Of a stretch of 64,000 nucleotides of DNA, positions 1 through 10,798 are shown piece after piece. Below the pieces are notes generated by a model. The model made no database searches and was not told where the DNA came from. It saw only the letters and a list, made by a program, of their open reading frames with translations. Location of the stretch: the NCBI RefSeq assembly GCF_026914265.1, contig NC_069138.1, positions 27,123,262 to 27,187,261 on the forward strand, read 5' to 3'. This DNA comes from Mya arenaria. Its lineage: Eukaryota; Mollusca; Bivalvia; Myida; Myidae. The position numbers and the translations under genes are program-made. Positions within the stretch are counted from its first letter, which is position 1. Every line of letters begins with the position of its first letter.

Positions 1-688
1 CAGAGGGTGGGAATATGGTTCTCATGGGGAAATGCTTTTTTTATTGGGAAATGCGGCCGAAATCGAAAATTTGTCTTGATTTGACCAAAAAAATACCAAA
101 TGAGGGCCCTCTCACAAGGTGAGTTTACTGAAAAAATAACAAAAGATGGACGATTACCTTTAGTATAATGGAAAGACCTGTACCGACGTATTTTTACAAT
201 GTACTGGACAAATTTATTGGGGTTCTTTTTCTTCGAAATAAAAACAAGACTCGAAGTTTTTCGACTCGAATAACACTATACGGCAATTTTGTTAATTTCT
301 GAAAACTTCGTAAAATTAATCAGTGTTTATTGATTCAATTCATTTTATCATATAATCAACAAAATCGTGACGAAATTGTAACATACGTAAAATTCAAATG
401 CATTAAACAATATAGAATATATCACGACAAACATGTCATCAATAGCGGCCATCAATAGGTTCAAACCAACTAATTTTTCTCACAACTAAACTGCATACAG
501 GGGTTACTTCCCTTATGCCCTACCTACCGACTTCCCGGACTGTCCCTTGATCGTCTCTGATCGTCTCCGGGATCAGATCCGCGTTGGATCTGCGTAGGGT
601 ACGCTCTTATTGAGGACCGTGAAAATCATATGAAAGCAAAACCGAAAAGTTTCAGGCAATTGCCCTTGGTTAGAAGAGGGTCGTGCTG
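1..688. other. no gene seen; AT-rich flank
   Basis: I see no convincing coding exon on either strand. A short patch near 530-600 is GC-richer, with repeated 'gatcgtctc'-like words, but carries no recognisable feature. Confidence 0.5.
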
Positions 689-766
689 AAAGGCTGACCA
701 AATGGCTGCCCATATAGATATAGAGGGAAAAGGCTGACCATTCCAGAAAAGGCTGACCAGAAAAAT
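689..766 (+). repeat. left arm of a widely spaced inverted repeat
   Basis: This 78-bp segment, rich in the word AAAGGCTGACCA, reappears inverted at 10712-10790 with a few differences. The core shared by both arms reads AAATGGCTGCCCATAT, then a purine-rich run and a second GGCTGACC. The arms point inward across about 9.9 kb of mobile-element debris. They could be the ends of one large composite element or two copies of a small repeat in opposite orientation. I found no convincing target-site duplication outside them. Confidence 0.6.
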
Positions 767-978
767 GAGAATGGATTTTTTTAAATATTTTATTATTTTT
801 TTGTTGTTTTATTTATTTCTGTGTACTATTTTAATTATTATACAGTAATTGATATATTATTAAAATATTATACATTATAAGAGCGTTTTGTTGAAGATGG
901 ATGACTTTTCGTAACGTTTATGTAAGAAATAGTATCCATCTTCACCACGTGGAGGTGCTCTTGTGATTGAGTTGGTTA

Positions 979-1114
979 GTGAGTGAGTGAGTGAGTGAGT
1001 GAGTGAGTGAGTGAGTGAGTGAGTGAGTGAGTGAGTGAGTGAGTGAGTGAGTGAGTGAGTGAGTGAGTGAGTGAGTGAGTGGTTGTTTGGTTGGTTGGTT
1101 GGTTGGTTGGTTGG

Positions 1115-1167
<53 letters not shown>
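979..1167. repeat. compound tetranucleotide microsatellite
   Basis: A run of about 25 GAGT units passes into GGTT units and then into GATT units. The three adjoining tetranucleotide blocks look like stepwise drift of one array. Open frames across it (Thr-His-Ser-Leu, Asn-Gln, Ser-Ile repeats on the minus strand) come from the repeat and are not genes. Confidence 0.95.
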
Positions 1168-1169
<2 letters not shown>

Positions 1170-1267
1170 AATGAAAGAATGATGGATTGATCACAAGATT
1201 GAATGAAGGATTGATCGAGTTACTGAATACGTAAATGTCTGAGCCTAAGTTGTAATTGTTCAGTCAG

Positions 1268-1759
1268 TTAACAGAGTGGGCATATGAATTCAATGTCAAT
1301 TTGTGATATATTTAGTGGTGCTTTTACATAGTGTTTGTGATACCATTGAGAAGATTTATCACATTGCGCTTGGTCGCCTAAGCATTCTGACAAATTACAT
1401 ACACAATAGTTTTCAATTTTAATGATTTTTGAATTTTTTCGCCGTCCACTGATAGTCTTGGAAGTGATTGGAAATTCAGACATTTCTTCTTTTTCTAAGC
1501 ATTCTAATAAATGATCACGCAGTTTTAATGAATTAACCGCGACCGCATTCCAGTGGTCCAAAAACCCTGTCTCGTACGCTACGCGAGGTCCTGTCTGCTC
1601 GTGGAACAGGTTCCGACCTCTAGGAAGGATCTCCGAAAGCAGTATTATTCCATGTGGACACATGGTATGAAGGGTAAGACATAACTGTCTTATGGCCCGT
1701 ACAATGGCAGCTGCTGATCTACGGCCAATGTCGTTGGCGCCGACAACAAGAGCAATCGT
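1268..1759 (-). CDS. terminal exon of SGNH-hydrolase-like / zinc-finger protein
   Basis: The exon runs from a minus-strand splice acceptor (TTTTCAG just before 1759) to a stop at 1268. The first 32 residues contain VVGANDIGRR, which fits the G-x-N-D block III of SGNH/GDSL hydrolases, followed by a helix and then the strand IILLSEILPRGR, typical of this fold. The last 45 residues hold a Cys/His cluster (CVCNLSECLG, then W-Y-H-K-H-Y, ending FICPLC) spaced like a degenerate PHD/treble-clef finger. SGNH plus PHD modules are known from ORF1 of CR1-type LINEs and from multi-exon genes of unknown role in invertebrates. The splice acceptor argues for a spliced gene or a DNA transposon rather than a plain LINE. 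Upstream exons were not found, so it is partial. Confidence 0.5.
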   Translation of the reverse strand, partial: TIALVVGANDIGRRSAAAIVRAIRQLCLTLHTMCPHGIILLSEILPRGRNLFHEQTGPRVAYETGFLDHWNAVAVNSLKLRDHLLECLEKEEMSEFPITSKTISGRRKNSKIIKIENYCVCNLSECLGDQAQCDKSSQWYHKHYVKAPLNISQIDIEFICPLC

Positions 1760-1790
1760 CTGAAAACAAAATCATCAAATGGGTTTCGAA

Positions 1791-1850
1791 TTTATTTCCG
1801 AATTAAACAACATCTACTATCTAGTATCGTTGTTAGTTAGAGTTTCGAAA
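1791..1850 (+). repeat. 60-bp direct repeat, copy 1
   Basis: This 60-bp sequence recurs with one mismatch at 2278-2337, 487 bp downstream. The 427-bp segment between contains several GGCTGACC/GGTCAGC words also found in the 689/10712 inverted repeat. Confidence 0.85.
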
Positions 1851-2277
1851 AAGGCGGGCCGTGATAGTCAGCGAATAACATAACAAATACAGGCTGACCG
1901 TGTTGGTCAGCGATAAGATATTACGCTATGTAAGTGTTTGAAAAAGGCTGACCGTGTTGGTCAGTGTTGTGTTTTAATGAAAGTATGTAATAAAGACACT
2001 TAAATATTTACTACATTTATTCTACAAGTGTATAACATGTAAGTACATCAATAGTCTGAATCATACTGCCTCTCTGATACTTCTAGGGGTTCCACATTGG
2101 TGCCTTAGCAGGGCGGTTACTAATTTGCATATAGAGGCGGAGCTTCTATGCTCACAACATTACAGTCAGCGATAAAAAAATACATGTTTCCAATTACGCT
2201 ATGACATTAAGTTTCACAAATGATCAACTGTATCCTTCTGTTATAGCATACATCTATTAACATTACTTTTTAAATAG

Positions 2278-2337
2278 TTTATTTCCGAATTAAACAACAT
2301 CTACTATCTAGTATCGTTGTTAGTTAAAGTTTCGAAA
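2278..2337 (+). repeat. 60-bp direct repeat, copy 2
   Basis: Partner of 1791-1850. The near-identity implies a recent local duplication or a repeat-flanked insertion of the intervening 427 bp. Confidence 0.85.
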
Positions 2338-3176
2338 TCATAACAAATACAGTACATCGATTCGACACCCGGGGCGCTAATTGACCTTACGACAGCGGCT
2401 TCTAAGCCACGCCCCCTGATATCAAGGGAGCGAACTCTGTCTATGTCCGTCAAACAAACGAGGAAGTAATGGCGTCTCGCGTCGTTTCGCTTTCCGATAT
2501 TCATGACAAATTATCATAAATGTGACATTACAATGCGAAAAAAATAGAAGTCAAAGGAATTTGTAACTGGCTGCTACATCGGAAGGCTCGATTTATCTTT
2601 AGAAAATGACGATATCTAACATTTACGGGGTGAAATCTATCCAAGTCAGAGAAAATCGGATAGCCGCCATGTTGTTAACATTGACATCGATACAAAGGAA
2701 AAGCGTGTGTGTGACGCATACTGTAAATGCAAACAAGGGTAAGTTTAACTTTTAATAACACCGGTCCTTCTTACAGTATTGTTGAAACAAAGATTAAATC
2801 ATCGCACAATATGAGTAAATCATAAATGGCCCGAATGGGGAACCCGGAAGTGACATTAAATAACAGTTACATGCCAGCTATACAGTATAACCTTGTATTC
2901 TATAGTATGAGCAGAAATGGTTTATTGGGGTTATGCATAAAAATAGTATGAGCAGAAATGGTTTATTGGGGTTATGCATAAAAAGTTTCAGTTCTAAGCG
3001 ATTGAACACTCCCCCTGATGAATAATAGTGTAATAGTTGACAAGTGACAATCGTGGGTGATACTAATCTGTAACTTTTGCATTGCTCAAACATTCACATG
3101 CTTTGATTTTTGTTCTTACAGAAATTGTGGAATATGTTCACACACTCTGGCTGTAAAAGTAGACCTGGGAGGAAAA
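2338..3176. other. no gene seen; short tandem duplication at 2902-2983
   Basis: A 41-bp unit (core GAGCAGAAATGGTTTATTGG) occurs twice in tandem at 2902-2983. Otherwise I see no exon with a recognisable product. Confidence 0.6.
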
Positions 3177-3253
3177 GTGCCCCCGGTGTGGTGCTCGAAC
3201 TCACAACCACCAGAACACTAGCCCGGCGCTCTAACCAACTAAGCTGACCGGGC
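3177..3253 (-). repeat. tRNA-derived SINE head
   Basis: Read on the minus strand, this starts GCCCGGTCAGCTTAGTTGG and carries an A-box-like TTAGTTGGTTAGAG, an anticodon arm with loop CTAGTGT (Thr-AGT-like) and a B-box-like GAGTTCGAGC. The acceptor pairs weakly and the T stem is imperfect, so it is not a functional tRNA gene. The SINE body would extend toward lower plus coordinates. Confidence 0.6.
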
Positions 3254-4052
3254 AGCTGGTTCTAACCCACACACACTACCCTCCCCCATTTACCGGTTAA
3301 GGTTGGTGGAGGGTCTCCTGCTATTTACCGTTGACACCATTAAAGTATTCTGATTGATGGAGATAAGGAAGTCCCCTTATTATTGTCTTCAACAAGCCTA
3401 CCGCCACAGGGGACCTAGCATAAGACCGGAAACCGCCCCCCCCCCCCACACACATGATATTTGCCAGTCCAGGCAATGTCAACCGCAAGAGAAAACCAGT
3501 GATGACAAGTTTTACAAATAATCGGTAGGACCTATTTTAAAGCTTTTTATAACATTTAGTTTTACTTTGCTGTACAAAAGTAATGGACTATTTGTCCAGA
3601 GAAAAACAACAACCACAAAACATTAGTTATTATCTTGTCAATAATTCATTATGATATACATGTAGAAAGCAAACATCAAAGGCAGTAGCATTTACAGCTA
3701 GTATTTAAATATTTAACAATACATGTAACTGATTTATTTTAATATTGGCATCTTTTATTTATTTCAGGAAAGTGCGGTCTTTTGAAGAGAGTTCTTGAAG
3801 TTGTTCAGCATGTTGTTTTGATGGATTCTTGGAAGGATGTACCTCTATGATGTTAGCTTCAGTTCTGGAGTATAACACCAGTTGTTGCATATTTAACATC
3901 AGATTTATTAAATACATTGTTGTTTTGCAAACATTACTTACACTTTGATATTTCTTTGGTGTTTATGTATGATATTGTAGGTGAATATCTCTTTATTGCA
4001 ATGGCAAATATATTTTAAAATATATAGCATTAGCAGAAGTTATTTTTCACTG
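3254..4052. other. no gene seen
   Basis: AT-rich sequence with a short C run near 3437 and no exon I can support. Confidence 0.5.
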
Positions 4053-4241
4053 TTAAAGCTGCACTTTCACAGATTGATCACTTTGACAACTTACACAGGA
4101 TTCGATTGCATTTATCATATTTTGGCTCGGAGAAGTTTGCTTTGTGATTTATATATTAGGTCTTAATTTAAAGAATGCCAAAATAAGCCGATTCTGAGAC
4201 AAAAAGTGTCAAACTAGAATTCTGTGAGAGTGCAACTTTAA
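4053..4241. mobile_element. MITE with TTAA ends
   Basis: A 189-bp palindromic element begins TTAAAGCTGCACTTTCACAG and ends in the near-perfect complement (CTGTGAGAGTGCAACTTTAA). The TTAA at each end is the target signature of piggyBac-type transposition. The inverted arms extend about 35 bp, including ATCACTTTGACA / TGTCAAACT. It has no coding capacity, and sequences like it are abundant in molluscs. Confidence 0.7.
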
Positions 4242-5360
4242 GAATACTGTTAATCGAGTGTGCATGTGATCCGGACTCTGAACATTGGATGAACTATCAT
4301 TAAATATTGTAGATTTACGTAAATGGCCCAAAATGTAAGAATAACAATGAAAATATGTACATGTTTGACTTGTTCTTTATTCATAATAAGTCTAAGTCTT
4401 TATAGTACATGTTTGGCAGAATCAAGTTCTAATGAACATAATAATTGATTTAAATGTACAGTGAAATAAATTGTTTTATACAGAAAATAATACCTTAACG
4501 ATTCAGACCGATCTGTTCTCGTGTTTTTTTTGGTGGCTCAAATATTTATCTGAGTTTTGGAGGAGGCCTAGCTGGTGTGAGCTGGTCAAATACAGTAGCT
4601 GCTTGAGGGTCAGGGTTTTCTTGATTGGATATCCCGTCGACAAAGTGCTGATATGAAAATAAGAAATCTATGAAATGTGTCGGAATGACAGCTACAAAAG
4701 CCATTGTTTACATAGGAACCATACGAGTAGATGAGATTCGGAAGCATGCGATGGTTCGGACAAAAATTTAGTTGTACGATATTTCCTGATTTACTTTGAA
4801 AGCAAAGCAGTTTATAAAAACTACATAACGGTATCAACAAAAATACCTCTATCTTGAATGAAATCAATCGTGTCCATGTTGGACCTGATATTAAATGGCC
4901 ATTAATGCCGATTTGACAACACAATCAAAAGCGTAAATGTACGATCTTTATAGTTTAAAAATAGTAACACTTATTTAGGTCATGCACGGACAATTTCAGT
5001 ATTAAATAAATTTTGAGCGGATTGAAATAAGTAGTTTTGTTCAAAAAATACTTTTGTACAGACGTATAGATGTTTCGCCTTTGAACGATCTTTCAAAATT
5101 TCCAAGTTCAGCTGTTGATGAGGTCTTCCACAGAGTCTGATACAGCACTTGCATTTTTCTAAATAACTCGCTGGTTTCGAATACGGAACGAATTGGAAGC
5201 CATCTTTAGTCGGCCTGGCTACCTTGTATCCGAATTACAAGTGCCATGACAACACCTTTTTACCATAATACTTAAAAAGGCGAGGAATTGCCAGCGCATG
5301 TATATGACGGACTCTGGTCAGTTTGACGGACAAAATGGCGGATAGCAACGGGATCAAGAC
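4242..5360. other. no gene seen
   Basis: The longest minus-strand frame here (4610-4924) has no recognisable motif and unremarkable composition. I treat it as chance. Confidence 0.5.
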
Positions 5361-5503
5361 AAATCGGCCCCTTACCAAATCGGCCTACTACCAAATCGGC
5401 CCCTAAGACGTTTCGGCCCTGCCATTTCGTCCCCTTAATTAAAATGACTCGAGACGTTTCGGCCCCTTAGTGATTTTCAACAGAGACATTTCGGCCCCTT
5501 AAT
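5361..5503 (+). repeat. cluster of TCGGCCCCTTA motifs
   Basis: Seven degenerate copies of a 14-17 bp word, either AAATCGGCCCCTTA or ACGTTTCGGCCCCTTA, lie in 143 bp. The first three are spaced 16 bp apart. Such clusters often form the subterminal region of DNA transposons, where the transposase binds. No partner cluster was found. Confidence 0.6.
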
Positions 5504-6363
5504 TTTATTTTATTTTTCATCTTGAGTATAAAGTAAAACATTGTAGGTCGTCTTATAAATGTAAATGAGATCTGTAAATAAGTTGTAAATAACAATAACA
5601 TATTTAAATTTACAAATAGACAAATATGCATGGAAAACAATGATATTTGCATTCAATTATCAAAATCATATTAAATATACCTGAATTCATAATTCATCAA
5701 ATAGCCGTAATTATTTGACATCATTCACATTAAACATTTTTAAGAACAAAAATTAAAATATCCAAATAGCAACTGACATTTTTTAAGTAAGTCATATATC
5801 TAGCATACCATTGTCAAATAATACAATATTTAATTCCACTACATAACTTATAGACTTGTGTGGCACCAACTCATAGAACTCTAGACTTTTCTCCTGGAAT
5901 TCGCGCACGGTAAATCCAGAGTAAGAGAACACTGGGTACTGAGTTAAACCTTATGTTTGTTTGAAGTAGAACAATTTTTCACAAGTTGTAAACATAACTT
6001 TTTCTAGCAAAGTCCATAATTATTTAAATATTAAATTGACTTAATTACGCCAATTACGATAAATTATAACAAGGAACAACTTTAATAATATCGTGTGAAC
6101 TTCTCACACATTCACCAAACCCGTACAACTGCTACCATGAAAGTCACTTTACTTGAGGGGTTTGTTTTGTTTATTTCAATTACTCATATTTACAGATCTG
6201 TACAAAGTTATGCAAAGCTAAACATATTTATATCAATTGTTATCTATTAATTGATAATTTAATAAAATAATGAAATAGAATGTATCGCATCGATTTGAAT
6301 TATTGAATTATTTGATATCAATATAACATCACGATTTCTTACCTGATTTTTTAAAAAAAACAT
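5504..6363. other. no gene seen
   Basis: AT-rich spacer before the integrase fossil; nothing supported. Confidence 0.5.
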
Positions 6364-7404
6364 ATGCTAAACAGTGAACATAAAATGAATAATCTTCCAA
6401 ATTTTCCATCCTTTGATGTGGACACAGACAAATCAAACGCTGGCACGCGTTCAAAAGTCTGGTTTCCTAATTTGAACGCTGATATCGAAACAGCAATAAA
6501 AGGTTGTTTGGCTTGCCAAGCAAATACAAAGGAACCGAGACTAAGAGAACCACTGAGGATGTCGAAAATGCCATCAGGCCCATGGATGAATTTAAGCGCG
6601 GACTTTTGTGGACCGTTACAAACTGGGGACTTTTTATTAGCTATCGTTGATGAATATTCACGTTATCCAATTGTGGAGATAGTCAAATCAGTATCGGCAA
6701 ACACTGTCATACCAGTGCTGGACAAAGTAATAGCAATGTTCGGGGTACCAACAGTGATCTAAACGGATAATGGCAGTCCATTTAACAGTAATGCATTTTC
6801 AGATTATGCAAAATACTGTGGATTTATTCACCGAAAAATCACACCTAGGTGGCCGCGGGCAAATGCTCAAGCAGAGTCTTTTAATAAGCCCCTTATGAAA
6901 TGCATCAAATCTTCACATGTAGAAGGAAAGAAATGCAAACAGGAATTATTCCGTTTCTTACGCCAATACAAAGTGACGCCACATACGTCAACTGGTTTTA
7001 CGCCGTTCCGTTTATTGTTTCAGCGGGAACCATCAACGCGATTACCAGATATCGCAAAACCAGAACAAGATGTTAGATTAGACGAAATCGCAAGGCGTAA
7101 TGACGAGAAATCGAAATCCCACTCGAAAGAGTATGAGGACAAAAGGATTAGAGCAAGGGAACGCCACATTAACATTGGACACAAAGTGCTACTGCGAAAT
7201 GAGACACCGTCTAAGTGCACTACGCAGTTCAAACCAATGCCATATACGGTTACGGAAACAAAAGGACCTATGATCAGTGTAAAATGTGATTCAGGACATC
7301 GAGTGACACGTAATTCGTCTTTTATGAAAAAGGTTGAACCATCATAAGACGCCTCCAACATGGATATGAATAACAATGAAGATGATCTTGGGGATGATCT
7401 GATC
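6364..7404 (+). pseudogene. Gypsy-type retrotransposon integrase, fossil
   Basis: Fragment of a Gypsy-family (LTR retrotransposon) polyprotein. It shows the end of the zinc-binding region (KGCLACQANT), the start of the catalytic core (SADFCGPL, VDEYSRYP), a later TDNGSPF-type block, and a C-terminal segment resembling the chromatin/DNA-contact tail of Gypsy integrases. Only the integrase part is present; I see no gag, protease, reverse transcriptase or LTRs. It is broken, with about one interruption in this piece. A LINE has inserted at its 3' side (7405-9722), and a short tail typical of Gypsy integrase C-termini lies just beyond the LINE near 9730-9810. The element predates the LINE. Confidence 0.75.
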
Positions 7405-9722
7405 GATTGGAATTACATAAACAGTTTAAACACTAGAAATAAGACTGATGATGTTAACCTTGACGATTTTTTTGATTTCTTTAAAAGCTTAAATGCTAAT
7501 AACGTTGATGCAAATGAGCATGTTGAAGCTGAATTTCCAAATGTGAGCATAGACCATAATCTTAACAATGAAATTACAATTGATGAAATTATTGTTTGTA
7601 TAAACGAATTGAAGTCTGGCAAGGCTACGGGTCTTGATAGGGTATCAAATGAATATATTAAAGCGTCTTGTGATCTTTTAATGCCCCTGTACCATAAGTT
7701 ATTTAACATAGTCTTTGACACGGGTTATATCCCTGAATCTTGGCTAATTGGCTCCATTAAACCAGTTTATAAAAATAAAGGAGATAAAGATGATCTCCAA
7801 AACTATAGACCTATCACAATTTTAAGCTGTGTTGGAAAAGTATTTACTGCCGTGTTAAACAATAGGCTAACTAAATACTTAGAATGCTATAATCTTCTAA
7901 ATGAAAATCAAGCGGGCTTTAAAAAAAATCACTCTACAATAGACCACATTTTTGTACTACATACATTAGCGGAAATTTGTAAACGTAAAAATAAAAAGTT
8001 GTTCTGTTGTTTTATTGATTTCCAGAAAGCTTTTGACTCTGTATGGAGAACCGGCTTCTGGAGTAAATTAATATGTTATAATATAAATGGAAAAATGTTA
8101 ACTATTATAAAAAGTATGTATAGTGGTATCAAGTCTTGTATTTCTGTTAATAATAAGATGTCAAACTTTTTCCCCTGTGCTAGAGGTGTACGCCAAGGCG
8201 AGAATCTTTCTCCGATACTTTTTTCTCTGTTTTTAAATGATTTAGAGAATTACTTATTGACAAAAAATGACATAAGTCTAGTCTTAGCTGATGTCAATTT
8301 CGACATATATATAAAACCGATTGTTATATTATATGCTGATGACACAGTACTTTTTGCAAACACAGAGGAGGATCTGACTTCAGTGCTTAATTCTTTTAAC
8401 GAATATTGCACACAATGGAAATTAGATATAAATTTTGACAAAACTAAGATAATGGTATTTGGAGATCGTTTCCGTAGAAAAAGAAACTTTATCATAAATA
8501 ATCACCAAATCGAGGTGGTGGATACATTTAAATATCTTGGAATTATTTTCTCTAAAAACAGACAGTTTACATCTGCTAAAAAACATATAGCTGAACAGGC
8601 AAGGAAAGGCTTATTTAGTCTATACAGAAAAATAAGAAATCTAGATTTATCTATGGATTGCCAACTTAAATTGTTCGACTCAACTATTCTCCCAATTCTT
8701 ACTTATGGATGCGAACTTTGGGGGTATTCAGACGTTAACCTGTTAGAAAAAGTGCATACAGATTTTATGAAAAATATATTACATGTTAAACGTAGTACTC
8801 CTCATATTATGCTATATGGAGACCTTGGAGATATCCCATTTCTATTGCTATCAAGAAACGAATTATTGGCTTTTGGTATAATATGATATCAAATACTGAT
8901 AAACTTTCTTCGTTGTTTTATAAATTCATGTACTCAGACTATGTTCATAATTCTAAAATTTATAATTGGTTAACATGTGTGAAGTCTATTCTAGATGAAT
9001 GTGGTTTAAGCTATGTATGGATAAACCAAATGTTTGATGGTTCTAGAGATATGTTGTTAAAAAAAATAGAATTAAGTCTTCAAAATCAGTACTCACAAAT
9101 ATGGCATAGCAAGGTCTTTGATTCCAGTAAATGCCTTAATTACCGTTTGTACAAACACGAACATAAATATGAACAGTATTTTGATAAATTGTCACCCTAC
9201 CTTGTACAACAACTAGTTAATTTTAGAATGTGTAACAACCATCTTCCTATTGAAAAACTTAGATAGGCAAATGTCCAACGTAACGATAGGATTTGCAATG
9301 TTTGTAATTCTGGAGAGGTCGGAGACGAATTTCATTACTTATTCAAATGTAGTTTTTTTAATCAATTACGAAAAAAACAAATTCCAGAGCGATTCCAAAG
9401 AAACACAAATTGTCTTAATTTTGAATCTCTTATGAATGAAAACAATGAACAAACACTTCGTCAATTAGGCAAATTTTTGGCTATTATACTAAATCATTTT
9501 AAAAACCCACCAGGCATTCCAAACACACAAAACGTAAGATAATCATAGAAGCATGTTTTTTCCCCTTTTTTATAAGCCACTTTTCCGCATTATTTCTTCC
9601 TTCTGATAGTAACAACCCACAGCCTGGTTATTGTAGTTATTAATATACTGTTGTATAACCTTTTATCACATGTATGTATGTGCTAAGTGTATCAATAAAC
9701 TTGTAAAACTTGATAATGATTG
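7405..9722 (+). mobile_element. 5'-truncated non-LTR retrotransposon (LINE), RT to 3' end
   Basis: The 3' part of a LINE second ORF. Reverse transcriptase blocks appear in order: NELKSGKATGLDRVSNEYIK, SIKPVYKNKGDKDDLQNYRP, ENQAGFKKNHSTIDH, FIDFQKAFDSVW, GVRQGENLSPILFSLFLNDL, the YADD catalytic box (LYADDTVLFA) and the thumb (KYLGIIFSKN). A C-terminal Cys/His knuckle (ICNVCNSG...EFHYLFKC) follows. The reading frame shifts once near 8880 and has one in-frame TAG near 9265, so it is dead. The 5' half, including any endonuclease, is missing. The 3' end is near AATAAACTTGTAAAACTTG. It inserted into the Gypsy fossil. The clade is probably within the I/Jockey/CR1 assemblage, but I could not assign it. 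Confidence 0.8.
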
Positions 9723-9724
9723 TG

Positions 9725-9812
9725 GTCAAAATACGACGGAGGTTCACACCCGACCAACTAGGGAACGACGACCTCCGACTTATTTGAGCGACTATGTGCG
9801 GAGTGTTGGTAA
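9725..9812 (+). pseudogene. tail of the interrupted Gypsy fossil
   Basis: Directly after the LINE, one frame encodes a short basic/proline stretch (TRERRPP, then YLSDYV) like the C-terminal end of Gypsy polyproteins. I infer that the LINE split one fossil into 6364-7404 and this piece. Confidence 0.45.
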
Positions 9813-10711
9813 TAAGGTTTCATAGTGATATGGGCATAATAAACCCAGTTAAACCTGAAGATCGATGATATTTGATCTTTCGTGTGAGTTCTAAACATAA
9901 ATGAATACAAAATTATCTTATATTGTTTTATTATAGTTAATATTGATAAGGCGTTTTAAATGTGTTTTGACATATAAACATTTGATAAATTCTAAAACAT
10001 TCAGTGTATTTAAATTTCTCACAGTGAATATCTGCTAAAGATATACTTTAAAGTAAAGAAATGAATGTGGGAAAATTATGGACAATTTAAATCACAGACA
10101 ATTCCCTTATATAACATTATTCTTTATTAAAAAAATATGAATAAGATTTTGTACGTATGTGTAAATGTTTGATATTGCTAATGTAGTAGAAACGTATTAT
10201 CTAGTAGTAGTAAATATAACCTTCGAACTGACCTCACTGTGGCACTAGTATCAAGTTTCAATGAGTAACTGATTACCTTGGAATTTCTTAAACCTGTAAA
10301 CACTATAGTTAAGTTCACAGAATCAATTCCACCAGAGTATGTTAATAATCTAATTATCAATTGCAAAGTTATCAATGTGGTTTGCAATATTAAGTTTTGA
10401 TATATTCGTATTATAATTATTACATACATGTATTACTTTTAATTAATGATTGTTGTTTTATATCAATATTTTTCAAATAACATTCAATCTTAATTGAGGA
10501 GGGATGTTGTGTCCTCAGTAGCCGCTCTATATGTATGTGCATGTAATATGATACCGGGACTTCCGGAAGATATACTATCATGAATAAAGCTAGTGAACGG
10601 TCATCTGTTGTTTCTAAGAATATCTTATCCCCGAACATATCAAATATATACTTATTAAAACATAAAAGTTTTTTTTTTTTTGTATCAAACAAATCTTTTA
10701 AATTCTATTTT
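9813..10711. other. no gene seen
   Basis: AT-rich spacer without recognisable exons. It may include decayed 3' parts of the Gypsy fossil, but no LTR pair could be recognised. Confidence 0.4.
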
Positions 10712-10790
10712 ATTTTTCTGGTCAGCCTTTTTTGGCCTGGTCAGCCTTTTCCCTCTATATCCATATGGGCAGCCATTTGGTCAACCTTTT
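10712..10790 (-). repeat. right arm of the widely spaced inverted repeat
   Basis: Inverted partner of 689-766. The next element (a LINE 3' end) begins almost immediately after it, near 10799. Confidence 0.6.
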
Positions 10791-10798
10791 AGTATTGC

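Noticed and set aside
976-1194. Minus-strand frame of Thr-His-Ser-Leu and Ser-Ile-Asn-Gln repeats
   Set aside because: Produced entirely by the tetranucleotide microsatellite.
3177-3253. A tRNA-Thr gene on the minus strand
   Set aside because: T-stem and acceptor pairing are imperfect and the sequence resembles a SINE head.
689-10790. A complete Polinton or other giant virus-like element between the inverted arms
   Set aside because: Apart from a Gypsy-type integrase fossil and LINE pieces I saw no capsid, polymerase, protease or ATPase signatures.
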